Shown: one piece after another, positions 16,729-25,674 of the stretch
How positions within the stretch are numbered: position 1 is the stretch's first letter
Layout: each line of letters starts with the position of its first letter
Assembly (NCBI RefSeq): GCF_019933155.2
Contig: NZ_CP082944.1
Span: 1,676,001-1,740,000 of the forward strand
Source: Metabacillus dongyingensis
GTDB lineage: Bacteria; Bacillota; Bacilli; Bacillales; Bacillaceae
Length of the DNA stretch: 64,000 nucleotides
Direction: 5' to 3'
Program-made: the position numbers and the translations under genes
Notes under the pieces: model-generated
The model's input: only the letters and a program-made list of their open reading frames with translations
Told to the model about the DNA's origin: nothing
Database searches by the model: none

Positions 16729-18177
16729 ATGATGAAATATCTACAGAAAATCGGCCGTTCATTGATGCTGCCTGTAGCAGTATTGCCGGCTGCGGCGATT
16801 CTGATGGGAATCGGTTATTGGATCGATCCTGCAGGCTGGGGAGCAGGGAATCCGATCGCAGCATTTTTAATAAAAGCCGGATCTTCTATTATTGACAATA
16901 TGGCGATTCTTTTTGCAGTTGGAGTAGCACTTGGAATGTCAAAAGAAAAAGATGGTTCTGCCGCTATGAGTGGTTTGGTGGCTTACTTGGTTATCACAAC
17001 GCTGCTTTCAACAGACTCAGTAGCGATGCTTCAAGGGGTTGACCCGGAAAATGTCAACGCTGCTTTTGCTAAAATCGGAAATCAATTTGTTGGGATTCTT
17101 TCAGGTATCGTAGCATCCATTATGTACAACCGTTTTAGTCATGTACAATTGCCGGCTGCATTATCTTTCTTTAGTGGAAAACGTTTAGTTCCTATCATGA
17201 CAGCTGTTTCTATGTTGCTGGTTTCAGTAGTATTGTTCTTCGCATGGCCTGTAATCTTTACTGGATTAGTTGCTTTTGGAACATGGATCAGTAAATTAGG
17301 ATTTATTGGTGCAGGATTATATGGTTTCTTCAATAGAATTTTAATTCCTACTGGGCTGCATCATGCTTTAAACTCAGTGTTCTGGTTTGATGTCGCTGGA
17401 ATTAATGACATTGGTAATTTCTGGGCAGGAACTGGAACTAAGGGAATTACAGGAATGTATCAAGCTGGGTTCTTCCCAATTATGATGTTTGGTTTACCAG
17501 CCGCAGCGTTAGCAATGTATCATACTGCAAAAACGAAAAGAAAAAAACAGACGGCATCGTTGATGTTAGCTGCAGGTTTTGCTTCATTCTTTACTGGGGT
17601 AACAGAACCGCTTGAATTTGCATTCATGTTTTTAGCTCCGGCACTTTATGTTGTCCATGCAGCCTTAACAGGTCTTTCATTAGCTGTTGCAGCATTTTTC
17701 CATTGGACAGCAGGATTTGGTTTTAGTGCAGGATTTGTTGACTTTGTATTAAGTTCAAGATTACCGTTAGCTAATCAGCCTTATATGTTGCTTCTGCAAG
17801 GACTTGTGGTAGCGGTCATTTATTATGTATTATTCAGATTCTTAATTACAAAATTCAATTTGGCAACGCCTGGAAGAGAAGAAGATACAGATGAAGGTAC
17901 AGTAAGCAGTGATTCATCTCACATAGAAGGCTCTAAGTTTGCAGTAATGGCTGCCAAGATCTATGATGGCCTGGGCGGAGACGCAAATGTAACGTCTGTA
18001 GACAACTGCGTGACTCGCTTAAGAATTGAAGTGAAAGATATGAATGCAGTAGATCAGAAAAAGATTAAAGATACGGGTGTACCGGGAATTAATATTGTCG
18101 GAAAAAACAGCATTCAGGTAATCGTGGGTACACAAGTACAGTTTGTAGCTGATGAAATGGAAAAAATAAGAAAATAA
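16729..18177 (+). CDS. nagP: PTS N-acetylglucosamine transporter, EIICB component
   Basis: Imports GlcNAc through the membrane and phosphorylates it to GlcNAc-6-P. The EIIC channel domain fills residues 1-385 (RSLMLPVAVLPAAAILMG at the start, GVTEPLEFAFMFLAP in the sugar-binding region) and EIIB the last 85, with the phosphorylated Cys427 in DNCVTRLRIEV. There is no EIIA domain, so an EIIA of the glucose type must supply phosphate. TGGAGG precedes the paired ATG ATG; the first is used. It is transcribed alone from a NagR/CcpA-controlled promoter, with nagAB and nagR downstream under a matching one. Confidence 0.92.
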   Translation: MMKYLQKIGRSLMLPVAVLPAAAILMGIGYWIDPAGWGAGNPIAAFLIKAGSSIIDNMAILFAVGVALGMSKEKDGSAAMSGLVAYLVITTLLSTDSVAMLQGVDPENVNAAFAKIGNQFVGILSGIVASIMYNRFSHVQLPAALSFFSGKRLVPIMTAVSMLLVSVVLFFAWPVIFTGLVAFGTWISKLGFIGAGLYGFFNRILIPTGLHHALNSVFWFDVAGINDIGNFWAGTGTKGITGMYQAGFFPIMMFGLPAAALAMYHTAKTKRKKQTASLMLAAGFASFFTGVTEPLEFAFMFLAPALYVVHAALTGLSLAVAAFFHWTAGFGFSAGFVDFVLSSRLPLANQPYMLLLQGLVVAVIYYVLFRFLITKFNLATPGREEDTDEGTVSSDSSHIEGSKFAVMAAKIYDGLGGDANVTSVDNCVTRLRIEVKDMNAVDQKKIKDTGVPGINIVGKNSIQVIVGTQVQFVADEMEKIRK

Positions 18178-18253
18178 TTGAGAATAGATGTTTAAACTGA
18201 ATATTATTCAATAAAGCTATTCGTTTTAAAGTGTAATTATTTTCTCTAAACAT

Positions 18254-18303
18254 AAACTCCCTCCAATGACAATTGCTTGCTTAAATCATAGGAGGGAGTT
18301 TTA
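18254..18303 (+). terminator. terminator after nagP
   Basis: AAACTCCCTCC and GGAGGGAGTTT pair perfectly around a 26-nt loop; the T-run is short (T4), so efficiency is uncertain. Confidence 0.6.
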
Positions 18304-18338
18304 ACTTCCAATCCATATAATACAAGTGATCTCAAGAT

Positions 18339-18374
18339 ACTGGTATAGACAACTAGCTGAATGGGTGTTATAGT
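18339..18374 (+). promoter_or_regulatory. nagA promoter with NagR-type operator
   Basis: ACTGGTATAGACAACTAGC covers the -35 element TAGACA; a 17-nt spacer leads to TATAGT. No cre box was found here, unlike nagP. Confidence 0.75.
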
Positions 18375-18406
18375 AAGTCTGAGAATAGATGCAAGGAGCT
18401 GTAACC

Positions 18407-19591
18407 ATGCCGAAAACCTATATAACAAACGCAAAATTATATACAGGTGAAGTCGTTTACCAGAACGGTTTTATCCTCATTGAAAACGATAAAATTATTG
18501 AAGCTGGGGACTTAGCTGAAATGACTGAACCTAAACCTAAAGATAAGGTGATAAATCTTAGAGGCAGTGCTTCCATTTTGCCGGGTTTTATTGACATTCA
18601 TATCCACGGTGCAGATGGTGCAGATGTGATGGATGCGACAAAAGAAGCGATTTTAACGATGAGCAGAGCTCTTCCGAAAGAAGGGACAACGAGTTATCTC
18701 GCAACAACGATGACTGCAGATCGAGGAGAGATTACGGATGCCCTGAAGAATGCAGCTGATTATATCAAATATGAAAATAATGAAGGAGCAGAAGTGCTTG
18801 GTATTCACTTAGAAGGTCCTTTTCTGAATCCAAAGCGTGCAGGTGCCCAGGCTCCAGGCAATATCATTGAACCATCATTCGAACTTTTTAATAAATGGCT
18901 GGAAGAAGCAGAAAATTATATTAAGCTGGTCACACTTGCACCAGAACGCAAGAATGGATATGAACTGGCCCGGCATTTAACATCTGCGGGCATAACGGCC
19001 TCAATTGGCCATAGTGATGCCGTCTATTCAGAAGTTGAAAAGGCTGTCGAAAGCGGCGTGAAGCATGCCACACATCTGTTCAATGGAATGAGAGGTATTC
19101 ACCACAGGGAACCAGGTGTAGCAGGTACTGTGCTAATGATGGATGAAGTGAAAACAGAAATGATTGTGGATGGTATTCACATTGCCCCTGAAATGGTGAA
19201 GTTTGCTTATAAAGTAAAAGGCAGTGAGGGAACTATATTAATTACAGATGCGATGAGAGCTAAAGGTCTTGGAGCAGGCAAATATGACCTTGGCGGGCAA
19301 GAAGTAACGGTTGATGCGGACAGGGCGACGCTTGCTGATGGTACTCTTGCAGGAAGTATTTTGACATTTAGAGACGCTGCAGTGAACATGATGAATTATT
19401 CAGGCTGTTCACTAGAAGAGATTGTAAAAATGTCTTCCGTTAATCCTGCTAAACAAATCGGCGTTTATGACCGCAAAGGTAGTCTATCAATCGGAAAAGA
19501 TGCTGACATCGTCGTACTCGATGAAAATTATGAAGTGCTGATGACGTTTTGCAGAGGCAAAATCTCTTTTACAGGAAGTGTTGAACAATGA
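18407..19591 (+). CDS. nagA: N-acetylglucosamine-6-phosphate deacetylase
   Basis: Removes acetate from GlcNAc-6-P to give glucosamine-6-P in the cytoplasm. Amidohydrolase barrel with the metal-site HIHG (65-68), the metal-binding Glu in LEGPFLNPKRAGAQ, His residues in SIGHSDAV and HATHLFNGM, and the catalytic Asp in ITDAMRAKGLG. Length 394 residues, usual for the Bacillus enzyme. GGAG lies before the chosen ATG; six upstream codons are ignored. First gene of a four-gene operon whose stop and start codons overlap throughout. Confidence 0.95.
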   Translation: MPKTYITNAKLYTGEVVYQNGFILIENDKIIEAGDLAEMTEPKPKDKVINLRGSASILPGFIDIHIHGADGADVMDATKEAILTMSRALPKEGTTSYLATTMTADRGEITDALKNAADYIKYENNEGAEVLGIHLEGPFLNPKRAGAQAPGNIIEPSFELFNKWLEEAENYIKLVTLAPERKNGYELARHLTSAGITASIGHSDAVYSEVEKAVESGVKHATHLFNGMRGIHHREPGVAGTVLMMDEVKTEMIVDGIHIAPEMVKFAYKVKGSEGTILITDAMRAKGLGAGKYDLGGQEVTVDADRATLADGTLAGSILTFRDAAVNMMNYSGCSLEEIVKMSSVNPAKQIGVYDRKGSLSIGKDADIVVLDENYEVLMTFCRGKISFTGSVEQ

Positions 19592-20343
19592 AGCTAATTG
19601 AAGCAAAAGATTATCACGAAATGAGTATGCTCGCAGCAGGGGTTATATTGGCTCAAATCAAGTCAAAACCTGATTCTGTGCTTGGTTTGGCAACTGGCGG
19701 GACTGTACTTGGCACCTATCAGCAGCTGATTTTAGATCATCAGCAAAACAAAACAGCCTATCAGCATATTAAAACGTTCAATCTTGATGAATATGCAGGC
19801 TTATCAAAACAAGATGAAAACAGCTATCATGCATATATGAAGAAACACTTTTTTGATGAGGTCAATATTCCTTCTTCTCAAACCTTTCTTCCAAACGGGG
19901 AAGCACATGATATGGAAGCGGAATGTAAGAATTATGATCGAAAAATTGAGGAATTTGGCGGAATCGATCTTCAGCTTCTTGGCATCGGTCAAAATGGGCA
20001 CATTGGATTTAACGAACCGGGAAGTTCTTTTGAATCGAATACTCATTTGGTTGCTTTGGAACAGTCAACCCGCCAGGCAAATGCCCGCTACTTTGATTCA
20101 ATTGAAGATGTACCAACTCATGCAGTAACAATGGGGATCGCTACAATTATGAAAAGCAAAAAAGTGCTGCTTCTCGCTTCAGGATTGCAAAAATCATCTA
20201 TTTTATATGATCTGTTTCATTCAGATGTTACAAGCTCCATACCGGCAACGATTTTAAGAAATCATCCGGATACAATCATCATTGCTGATCAAGAAGCATT
20301 GTCAAAATTGCATCAAGATGAAAGGAAGATGTTTGCCAAATGA
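19588..20343 (+). CDS. nagB: glucosamine-6-phosphate deaminase
   Basis: Isomerising deaminase that converts glucosamine-6-P to fructose-6-P and ammonia, the last step into glycolysis. The sugar-phosphate loop GLATGGT is near residue 35, FNLDEYAGL carries the catalytic Asp, and LLGIGQNGHIGFNEPGSSF holds the active-site His and Glu. Length 251 residues, the short Gram-positive form without the allosteric extension. Its ATG overlaps the nagA stop (ATGA) with GGAAGTG upstream. Confidence 0.95.
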   Translation: MKLIEAKDYHEMSMLAAGVILAQIKSKPDSVLGLATGGTVLGTYQQLILDHQQNKTAYQHIKTFNLDEYAGLSKQDENSYHAYMKKHFFDEVNIPSSQTFLPNGEAHDMEAECKNYDRKIEEFGGIDLQLLGIGQNGHIGFNEPGSSFESNTHLVALEQSTRQANARYFDSIEDVPTHAVTMGIATIMKSKKVLLLASGLQKSSILYDLFHSDVTSSIPATILRNHPDTIIIADQEALSKLHQDERKMFAK

Positions 20344-21065
20344 TTCAAAAGAATTCTCCGCTCCCAATTTATTATCAGCTTGAAGAAGGAATAAAAGAAG
20401 CCATTCAACAACAAGAATTAATACCTGGTGAAATGATTCCTTCAGAAAGAGAATACGCTGAAAAGTATGGAATAAGCAGGATGACGGTGAGACAGGCTCT
20501 TTCGAATCTGGTGAATGACGGCTATTTATACCGGCAGCGTGGAAAAGGGACCTTCGTTGCCCATCAAAAAATTGAGCAGCCTCTTCAGGGCTTAACAAGC
20601 TTTTCAGAAGATATGCGTTCGAGAGGACTTGAACCGAGCACTCGCGTCATCAGTTTTACTGAAGTTGAAGCCAGTCATGATCTTGCTGCCAAGCTTGAGG
20701 TTGAAGCAGGGGCTCTACTCTTTGAATTGAAACGTGTGAGGCTTGCTGATCAGCTTCCAATGGCGTATGAAATGCTATATATATCAAAAGAGCTTGCACA
20801 AGGACTAACGAAGGAAATAGCAGTGAACTCCATTTATGATTATGTAGAAAATAAGCTTGGATTAAAGATACAGCATGGAAGACAAGTGCTGGAAGCCTCC
20901 ATTGCCAGAAAAACGGAGGCTGAGATGCTTGAAGTTGCTGAAGGCGCACCAGTACTGCTGATTGAACGGAGAACCACGCTTGATACAAACAAACCGTTTG
21001 AGCTCGTCAGGTCCGTCTATCGCGCAGATCGCTATAAATTCACAATTGATATGGAGCGATTATAA
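20340..21065 (+). CDS. nagR: GntR/HutC-type repressor of the GlcNAc regulon
   Basis: DNA-binding repressor released by GlcN-6-P or GlcNAc-6-P. The winged helix-turn-helix lies at residues 8-75 (EREYAEKYGISRMTVRQALS, then YRQRGKGTFV wing) and a UTRA ligand-binding domain fills the rest, including the characteristic YIS...LERRTTLDTNKPFELVRSVYRADRYKF-type end. At 241 residues it matches B. subtilis YvoA/NagR. ATG overlaps the nagB stop. The two operators upstream of nagP and nagA are its expected targets, giving autoregulation. Confidence 0.92.
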   Translation: MIQKNSPLPIYYQLEEGIKEAIQQQELIPGEMIPSEREYAEKYGISRMTVRQALSNLVNDGYLYRQRGKGTFVAHQKIEQPLQGLTSFSEDMRSRGLEPSTRVISFTEVEASHDLAAKLEVEAGALLFELKRVRLADQLPMAYEMLYISKELAQGLTKEIAVNSIYDYVENKLGLKIQHGRQVLEASIARKTEAEMLEVAEGAPVLLIERRTTLDTNKPFELVRSVYRADRYKFTIDMERL

Positions 21066-21973
21066 TGGTGCGTAAACCAACCGAAGAGAGAAATGAGAGA
21101 ACTTCGCTTATTGATGAAATGGATTCCCTTCAGATTGTGGAAATGATGCACAAAGAAGATTCAGCAATAACGGCGGCAGTAAATGAAGCATTGCCGCAAA
21201 TTGCAAAAGCTGTTGATGCGGTCGTGAAGCGATGGAATAAGGGAGGAAGAGTCTTTGTAATTGGTGCGGGAACAAGCGGCAGAGTCGGAATGCTTGATGC
21301 AGTGGAGCTTGGCCCAACCTTTTCAGTAGAAACCGGCAGATGGACTGCCATTGTATCTGGCGGAAATGAAGCGATGTGGCAGCCGCTTGAAGAGACTGAA
21401 GATGATGAAAGCGTTATTCGCAATGAGCTTCAATCCTATCAGTTAAACACATCTGATTGTGTAATTGGACTTACGGCCAGCGGTTCCACACCGTTTGTTA
21501 AAAGCGGTCTGTCTTATGCAAAAGAAGTTGGAGGATGCACAATTTCCATCAGCAACAATAAACATACTGACGTTTCCAAAATAAGTGATGTCTCAGTTGA
21601 ATTGTCAACTGGTCCTGAAGTCATTAGAGGTTCCACAAGGCTGAAAGCGGGCACAGCCCAGAAAATAGCGCTTAATATGATATCTACTGCCGTGATGATC
21701 CGGCTCGGAAAAGTGTATCAAAATGAAATGGTGGATATGAAACTCATTAATTTGAAGCTGAAAAAGCGGGCTGAAAATATATTAATGGATTTGACCGGAA
21801 TTAATGCTGAGGCAGCTGAATCTGCCATGCATCAAACACATTACAATTTAAAAGAAGCGATCTTTATGACTGTAACTCAATCTTCACATGAACAAGCTGC
21901 AGTTTCTATAGAACGGGCTGAAGGGAAACTGAAACAGGCGATACAGTATTTTTTCGATAAAGATAAAAAGTAG
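21065..21973 (+). CDS. divergent MurNAc-6-phosphate etherase-like SIS protein
   Basis: SIS-domain protein of the MurQ family, which hydrolyses the lactyl ether of MurNAc-6-P to GlcNAc-6-P. Glu81 (LDAVELGPT) and Glu109 (PLEETED) align with the two catalytic acids, and GAGTSGRVG binds sugar phosphate. It departs from normal MurQ at several sites: ECPPTF is ELGPTF, ASGRTPY is ASGSTPF (the Arg is lost), and [13 protein letters not shown] is RGSTRLKAGTAQK. ATG overlaps the nagR stop, so it is the fourth nag-operon gene. A standard murQ is also present 26 kb away. It may act on MurNAc-6-P or on a different 3-ether sugar phosphate; not settled. Confidence 0.8.
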   Translation: MVRKPTEERNERTSLIDEMDSLQIVEMMHKEDSAITAAVNEALPQIAKAVDAVVKRWNKGGRVFVIGAGTSGRVGMLDAVELGPTFSVETGRWTAIVSGGNEAMWQPLEETEDDESVIRNELQSYQLNTSDCVIGLTASGSTPFVKSGLSYAKEVGGCTISISNNKHTDVSKISDVSVELSTGPEVIRGSTRLKAGTAQKIALNMISTAVMIRLGKVYQNEMVDMKLINLKLKKRAENILMDLTGINAEAAESAMHQTHYNLKEAIFMTVTQSSHEQAAVSIERAEGKLKQAIQYFFDKDKK

Positions 21974-22171
21974 AGGAAATCATTCCTTAACAGTTTTAAG
22001 TCATTTACAAAAGATTTAAAATTAGGCTACTGTCTTCGTCTTAAACATGAACATTTCGGTAAGCTTGATTATGGTACAAACAGGAAATGGGGCAAAAAGA
22101 AGGAGACAAGGTTCTTCCAATTAATCTCTTCTAGGGAAGTGCAGAGAATCTGCTTTTGGATGGAAATTGCT

Positions 22172-22209
22172 AAAAAAAGCTCGGACTTATTTAGTCCAAG
22201 CTTTTTTTA
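22172..22209. terminator. bidirectional terminator, nag operon and hydrolase
   Basis: AAAAAAAGCT-GGACT and AGTCC-AGCTTTTTTT around a short AT loop, between convergent genes. The preceding 200 bp after the murQ-like gene hold nothing identifiable. Confidence 0.85.
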
Positions 22210-23097
22210 TATAACAAACTTTAATGAATTTTTTTCCTTTATAAACTGTATTGCGACTGCATTAAATTGCTCAGGCTGGTCGATATTGCAAACGTGGCCT
22301 GAATTTTCTATGTAAATAACTTTGACTTCTTTATGTGAAGCTGCAATTTCCTTAACGGCAGACAAAAATAAGTGGTCTTCATCACCCATCACAAAGAGTG
22401 TCGGAATCTCGTGGAAATCCTTCTGAAGCTCCTTTAAATATGGATTCACAAATCGTGTCAGTGAGAACCACTGAATAAATTCATTCTGGCACATTGTCTG
22501 TGCTTGAGAGATAAACATTGACCGTGCTTCTTTATGATTGGAGTAAGGCATGATGATCCAGGCAAAGAAAGCATACAGCCACATGTACGGCAATATCCGT
22601 TTCCCCAGGCTGCCGAGAATGAGCAAAAAACGGGTAAAAGCATTCAGCTTAGTGATGGCTCCTCCTAATAGCATAGAAGAAATCAGAGCAGGCCTAAGCC
22701 TCGCAGCTGACTGGATAACAATCGTTCCAAGAGAAATACCTGCAAAATGGGAAGAGCTGATATTGAGGTGATCGTGAACATCAATGACTTCCTGAGCAAT
22801 CTCAGTGAAATCATCCCCTTTTTTCCACATTCCTTTTTGTGATTTGCCATGACCTCTCAGATCGATCAGCAAAATATTAAAATGAATTTTAAATTCGCGT
22901 ATTTGTTTGTACCATATCGCAGAACTCCCGCCGGCTCCGTGGATAAACGTGACCCACGGCTTCTGCTCATGATTCCGAAGTGTCCGGTAATATAAAATGT
23001 TCTGCACCTGCAATCTTTCATTTAATTGGAACTTCCATCTTAATATGTTTAGAGAGTGAATGTGAAGCAGATTGCTAAATTGTAAGAAAAGCGACAC
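22207..23097 (-). CDS. alpha/beta hydrolase
   Basis: Serine hydrolase of the alpha/beta fold. The oxyanion motif HGAGGSS, the nucleophile elbow GISLG, the acid in MGDEDHLF and the His in NSGHVCNIDQP are all in order and evenly spaced. A longer-than-usual cap region between the elbow and the acid contains a hydrophobic helix (ILPYMWLYAFFAWIIMPYS), so membrane association is possible. The frame opens at a GTG but no strong ribosome site marks it; the true start may be up to about 35 codons later, before LYYRTLRNHEQKP. Substrate unknown. Confidence 0.8.
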   Translation of the reverse strand: MSLFLQFSNLLHIHSLNILRWKFQLNERLQVQNILYYRTLRNHEQKPWVTFIHGAGGSSAIWYKQIREFKIHFNILLIDLRGHGKSQKGMWKKGDDFTEIAQEVIDVHDHLNISSSHFAGISLGTIVIQSAARLRPALISSMLLGGAITKLNAFTRFLLILGSLGKRILPYMWLYAFFAWIIMPYSNHKEARSMFISQAQTMCQNEFIQWFSLTRFVNPYLKELQKDFHEIPTLFVMGDEDHLFLSAVKEIAASHKEVKVIYIENSGHVCNIDQPEQFNAVAIQFIKEKNSLKFVI

Positions 23098-23151
23098 ATT
23101 TCGAAGTTGTTCAAAAAATTGGATAGCAGCCTAAAAAAATATGAGAAACGG

Positions 23152-23180
23152 TTGCGGGCTGAGGCCCAATTTGCTATACT
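23152..23180 (+). promoter_or_regulatory. cold-shock gene promoter and long leader
   Basis: TTGCGG, 17-nt spacer, TATACT. The start codon lies about 115 bp further on, so the mRNA has a leader of about 108 nt, as is usual for csp genes, whose leaders fold to control translation with temperature. Confidence 0.7.
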
Positions 23181-23295
23181 AAGAGTAATTATTTTTGTTC
23201 GTAATATGATTAAAAAGGCATTCGTCTTGAAGAATATTATCTAGAGCAGGGATAGTAATACAATTGTGCGGATGACGCACGAGGAGGATACACAC

Positions 23296-23493
23296 ATGTT
23301 ACAAGGTAAAGTTAAATGGTTTAACGCAGAAAAAGGTTTCGGTTTCATCGAAGCAGAAGGTCAAGAAGACGTATTCGTACATTTCTCTGCTATTCAAGGC
23401 GAAGGCTTCAAAAGCTTAGAAGAAGGCCAAGAAGTTACTTTCGAAATCGTTGAAGGCGCTCGTGGACCACAAGCTGCTAACGTTCAAAAGTAA
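23296..23493 (+). CDS. cspB: cold-shock protein, CspB type
   Basis: Single-domain nucleic-acid chaperone of 65 residues that binds single-stranded RNA and DNA and keeps mRNA unfolded in the cold. Both RNA-binding motifs are intact: KGFGFIE and DVFVHFSAI. The aromatic surface residues and closing GPQAANV match Bacillus CspB closely. GAGGAGG precedes the ATG; ten in-frame upstream codons are rejected. Stands alone with a strong promoter, long leader and strong terminator, consistent with high expression. Confidence 0.95.
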   Translation: MLQGKVKWFNAEKGFGFIEAEGQEDVFVHFSAIQGEGFKSLEEGQEVTFEIVEGARGPQAANVQK

Positions 23494-23503
23494 TTGAACG
23501 AAA

Positions 23504-23530
23504 GGACTCCCATGCCGGGAGTCTTTTTTT
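23504..23530 (+). terminator. intrinsic terminator of the cold-shock gene
   Basis: GGACTCCC and GGGAGTC stem with a 5-nt loop, then T7. Confidence 0.85.
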
Positions 23531-23555
23531 ATGCATAAAAATTGGAGGTGGAAAT

Positions 23556-23897
23556 ATGCACGAATTGCCAAATTGCCCAAAGTGTCAATCCGCTTATACG
23601 TATGAAGACGGCAGTCTATTTGTCTGCCCGGAATGTGCTTATGAGTGGACAGCAGATGCGGAAACTGAAAGTATGGAAGATCAAAAGGTTGTTAAAGATG
23701 CAAACGGAAATATCTTAAATGATGGTGATTCTGTTACCGTCATCAAAGACCTCAAAGTAAAAGGAAGCTCATCGGTTATAAAAATAGGAACAAAAGTAAA
23801 GAGTATCCGTTTAGTGGATGGAGATCATGATATAGACTGCAAAATCGACGGTTTTGGTGCGATGCAGTTAAAATCTGAATTTGTTAAAAAGGTTTAA
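23556..23897 (+). CDS. PhnA/YjdM-like zinc-ribbon protein
   Basis: Small soluble protein with an N-terminal zinc ribbon (CPKC near residue 8-11 and CPEC near 28-31) and a C-terminal SH3-like domain that opens with [24 protein letters not shown]. This is the complete pattern of the PhnA/YjdM family, 113 residues. The family was named for an E. coli phosphonate gene, but its members occur far from phosphonate pathways and the function is not established. GGAGGTGG precedes the ATG. It sits between two terminators as its own unit. Confidence 0.9.
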   Translation: MHELPNCPKCQSAYTYEDGSLFVCPECAYEWTADAETESMEDQKVVKDANGNILNDGDSVTVIKDLKVKGSSSVIKIGTKVKSIRLVDGDHDIDCKIDGFGAMQLKSEFVKKV

Positions 23898-23909
23898 GTG
23901 CAGCATTGA

Positions 23910-23940
23910 AAAAGGACAAGAATGACTCTTGTCCTTTTTA
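23910..23940. terminator. bidirectional terminator
   Basis: AAAAGGACAAGA and CTTGTCCTTTTT with a short loop, between convergent genes. Confidence 0.85.
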
Positions 23941-23943
23941 AGT

Positions 23944-25485
23944 CTATTCAGATTCAGCATCCAGTACTTTCAGAGGCTTATCTGCAGGTCCCTCGATCAC
24001 CTCTCCGCTGTAAGAAAACCTGGATCCATGGCATGGGCAGTCCCACGTACGGTCGCCGCTGTTCCATCCTACTTCGCAGCCTAAATGAGTGCATGTCATA
24101 TCAACGAGATGGAGTACGCCATGTTCATCTTTATAAGCGCCGGCTTTTTTACCCTGAAACATGACCGCGCAGCCTTCATTTACTTTAAGATCTTCAGGTT
24201 TTTTGGATGGACGTTTGAGCTTGCCTGAGATTAAATGCTTGGCTACGTCCGCATTTTGTTTCAGAAACTCTTTTACACTCGGATCGGATTGGAAGCGGGA
24301 TGGTGTAAAAAGATCAAGGTAGCGGGATTCTTTTTTCACGATCAAGTCCCTCAGCAGAATGGCAGCAAAGGTTCCGTTTGTCATGCCCCATTTATGAAAG
24401 CCTGTTGCAGTATAGATGTTTTTTTTGTTTGAAGTAAGATTTCCGATGTACGGCACCTTATCAAGAGTATATAAATCCTGTGCCGACCATCTATGTGTGA
24501 TGTCATTTAAGCCGAAAACTTTTTCTCCGAATGATTCAAGGTTTTCATAAAGCTTATGCGTATCGTTTACCTGACCTGTTTTATGGCCCTCTCCTCCGAT
24601 AATGACAAGCTCCTCTCCGCCGTTTGCTGCAGAACGAAGCGAGCGTTTTGGTTCGTCCACACTTAAATACATTCCACCTGGATAGGGCTTATCGGTCATA
24701 GCACTTAGTACATACGAGCGCTCTGCATACATTCTTGCAAAGTAAAATCCATTCCCATCATAAAAAGGAAAATGCGATGCTGCAATGACATGCTGACAGG
24801 TGATTTCAAATCCTTCATTCGTAATCAGCTTCGGTTCATCTTCTGTTCCTTTTATATCGATAATCGCTGTATTTTCAAAAATTTGAACACCAGTCTGTGA
24901 CATTTCCTGAAGCAGGGTATGTAAGTATTTCAAAGGATGGAATTGGGCTTGATTTTTTACGATCAGCGCACCCTGGATCTCGATATCAATCGGAATGGTA
25001 TCTGTATATTCATATGGAATGCCAAGAGTATCATAGGCTTCTTTTTCTTTTTGCAGTTTTTTTAGTGAGTCATCTGAAACGGCATAAAGAATTGCGTCTT
25101 CATCAGAGAACCCGCAGTCAATCTTCTTATCATCAACCATTTTGCGAATAAATTCGAGACCGCTTTTATTTGCTTCGTAATAATGTTTTGCTCCATCAGC
25201 GCCAAAGTGCTGAATAAGCTCATCATAAATAATATCATGCTGCACGGTTATTTTTGCAGTGGTATGGCCGGTTGTCCCGTTTAACACTACGTCTGAATCG
25301 ACTAATGCTACTGAAAGTCCCTCTTTTGAAAGTAAATAGGCAGAAGTAATCCCGGTGATTCCTCCGCCAACAATCGCCACATCTACATTCACATGTTTTG
25401 AGAGCTTCGGAAAAGATGGCAGCTCGGCAGAATCTCTCCAGTAAGGCTCTGGAAATTTAGGCAGCTTTGAATTCTGATTCTTCAA
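23944..25485 (-). CDS. yhfW: FAD-dependent oxidoreductase with C-terminal Rieske domain
   Basis: Fusion of a DAO-type flavoprotein (residues about 1-420) with a Rieske 2Fe-2S domain. The FAD site is VDVAIVGGGITGITSAYLL, and GTTGHTTAKITVQHD follows. The Rieske ligands are CTHLGC and CPCHGSRF near the C-terminus. The order and the 513-residue length match B. subtilis YhfW, whose reaction is not established. AAAGGAGGG lies 5 nt before the TTG that encodes the first residue of MKNQNSKLPKFPEP; the upstream ATG has no ribosome site. Single-gene unit in the cytoplasm. Confidence 0.9.
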   Translation of the reverse strand: MKNQNSKLPKFPEPYWRDSAELPSFPKLSKHVNVDVAIVGGGITGITSAYLLSKEGLSVALVDSDVVLNGTTGHTTAKITVQHDIIYDELIQHFGADGAKHYYEANKSGLEFIRKMVDDKKIDCGFSDEDAILYAVSDDSLKKLQKEKEAYDTLGIPYEYTDTIPIDIEIQGALIVKNQAQFHPLKYLHTLLQEMSQTGVQIFENTAIIDIKGTEDEPKLITNEGFEITCQHVIAASHFPFYDGNGFYFARMYAERSYVLSAMTDKPYPGGMYLSVDEPKRSLRSAANGGEELVIIGGEGHKTGQVNDTHKLYENLESFGEKVFGLNDITHRWSAQDLYTLDKVPYIGNLTSNKKNIYTATGFHKWGMTNGTFAAILLRDLIVKKESRYLDLFTPSRFQSDPSVKEFLKQNADVAKHLISGKLKRPSKKPEDLKVNEGCAVMFQGKKAGAYKDEHGVLHLVDMTCTHLGCEVGWNSGDRTWDCPCHGSRFSYSGEVIEGPADKPLKVLDAESE

Positions 25486-25611
25486 ATGGATCCCTCCTTT
25501 ATTTAACAATTATCCTGTATTTATGAATAGTAAACTTTTTTAATAATCTCTGATGAAAGTTCCATTTTATGATTTCCATAAAATACAAATAAATGTATAT
25601 AAAATAATTAA

Positions 25612-25641
25612 TTGATAATTTTGACAGTCATCGGTTATACT
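25612..25641 (+). promoter_or_regulatory. promoter of the ABC-F leader
   Basis: TTGATA, 18-nt spacer, TATACT; an overlapping TTGACA at 25621 could pair with TAGTAA after 17 nt. Either would start transcription just before the leader reading frame. Confidence 0.55.
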
Positions 25642-25674
25642 TGTAGTAACTTAAAGAACGGAGGTGGATAAGAG

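Noticed and set aside
20302..20598. Long antisense frames over nagB, nagR and the murQ-like gene
   Set aside because: Codon-bias shadows of well-supported genes; no initiation signals.
22000..22170. Small gene after the murQ-like gene
   Set aside because: The only frames are about 25 codons without ribosome sites.
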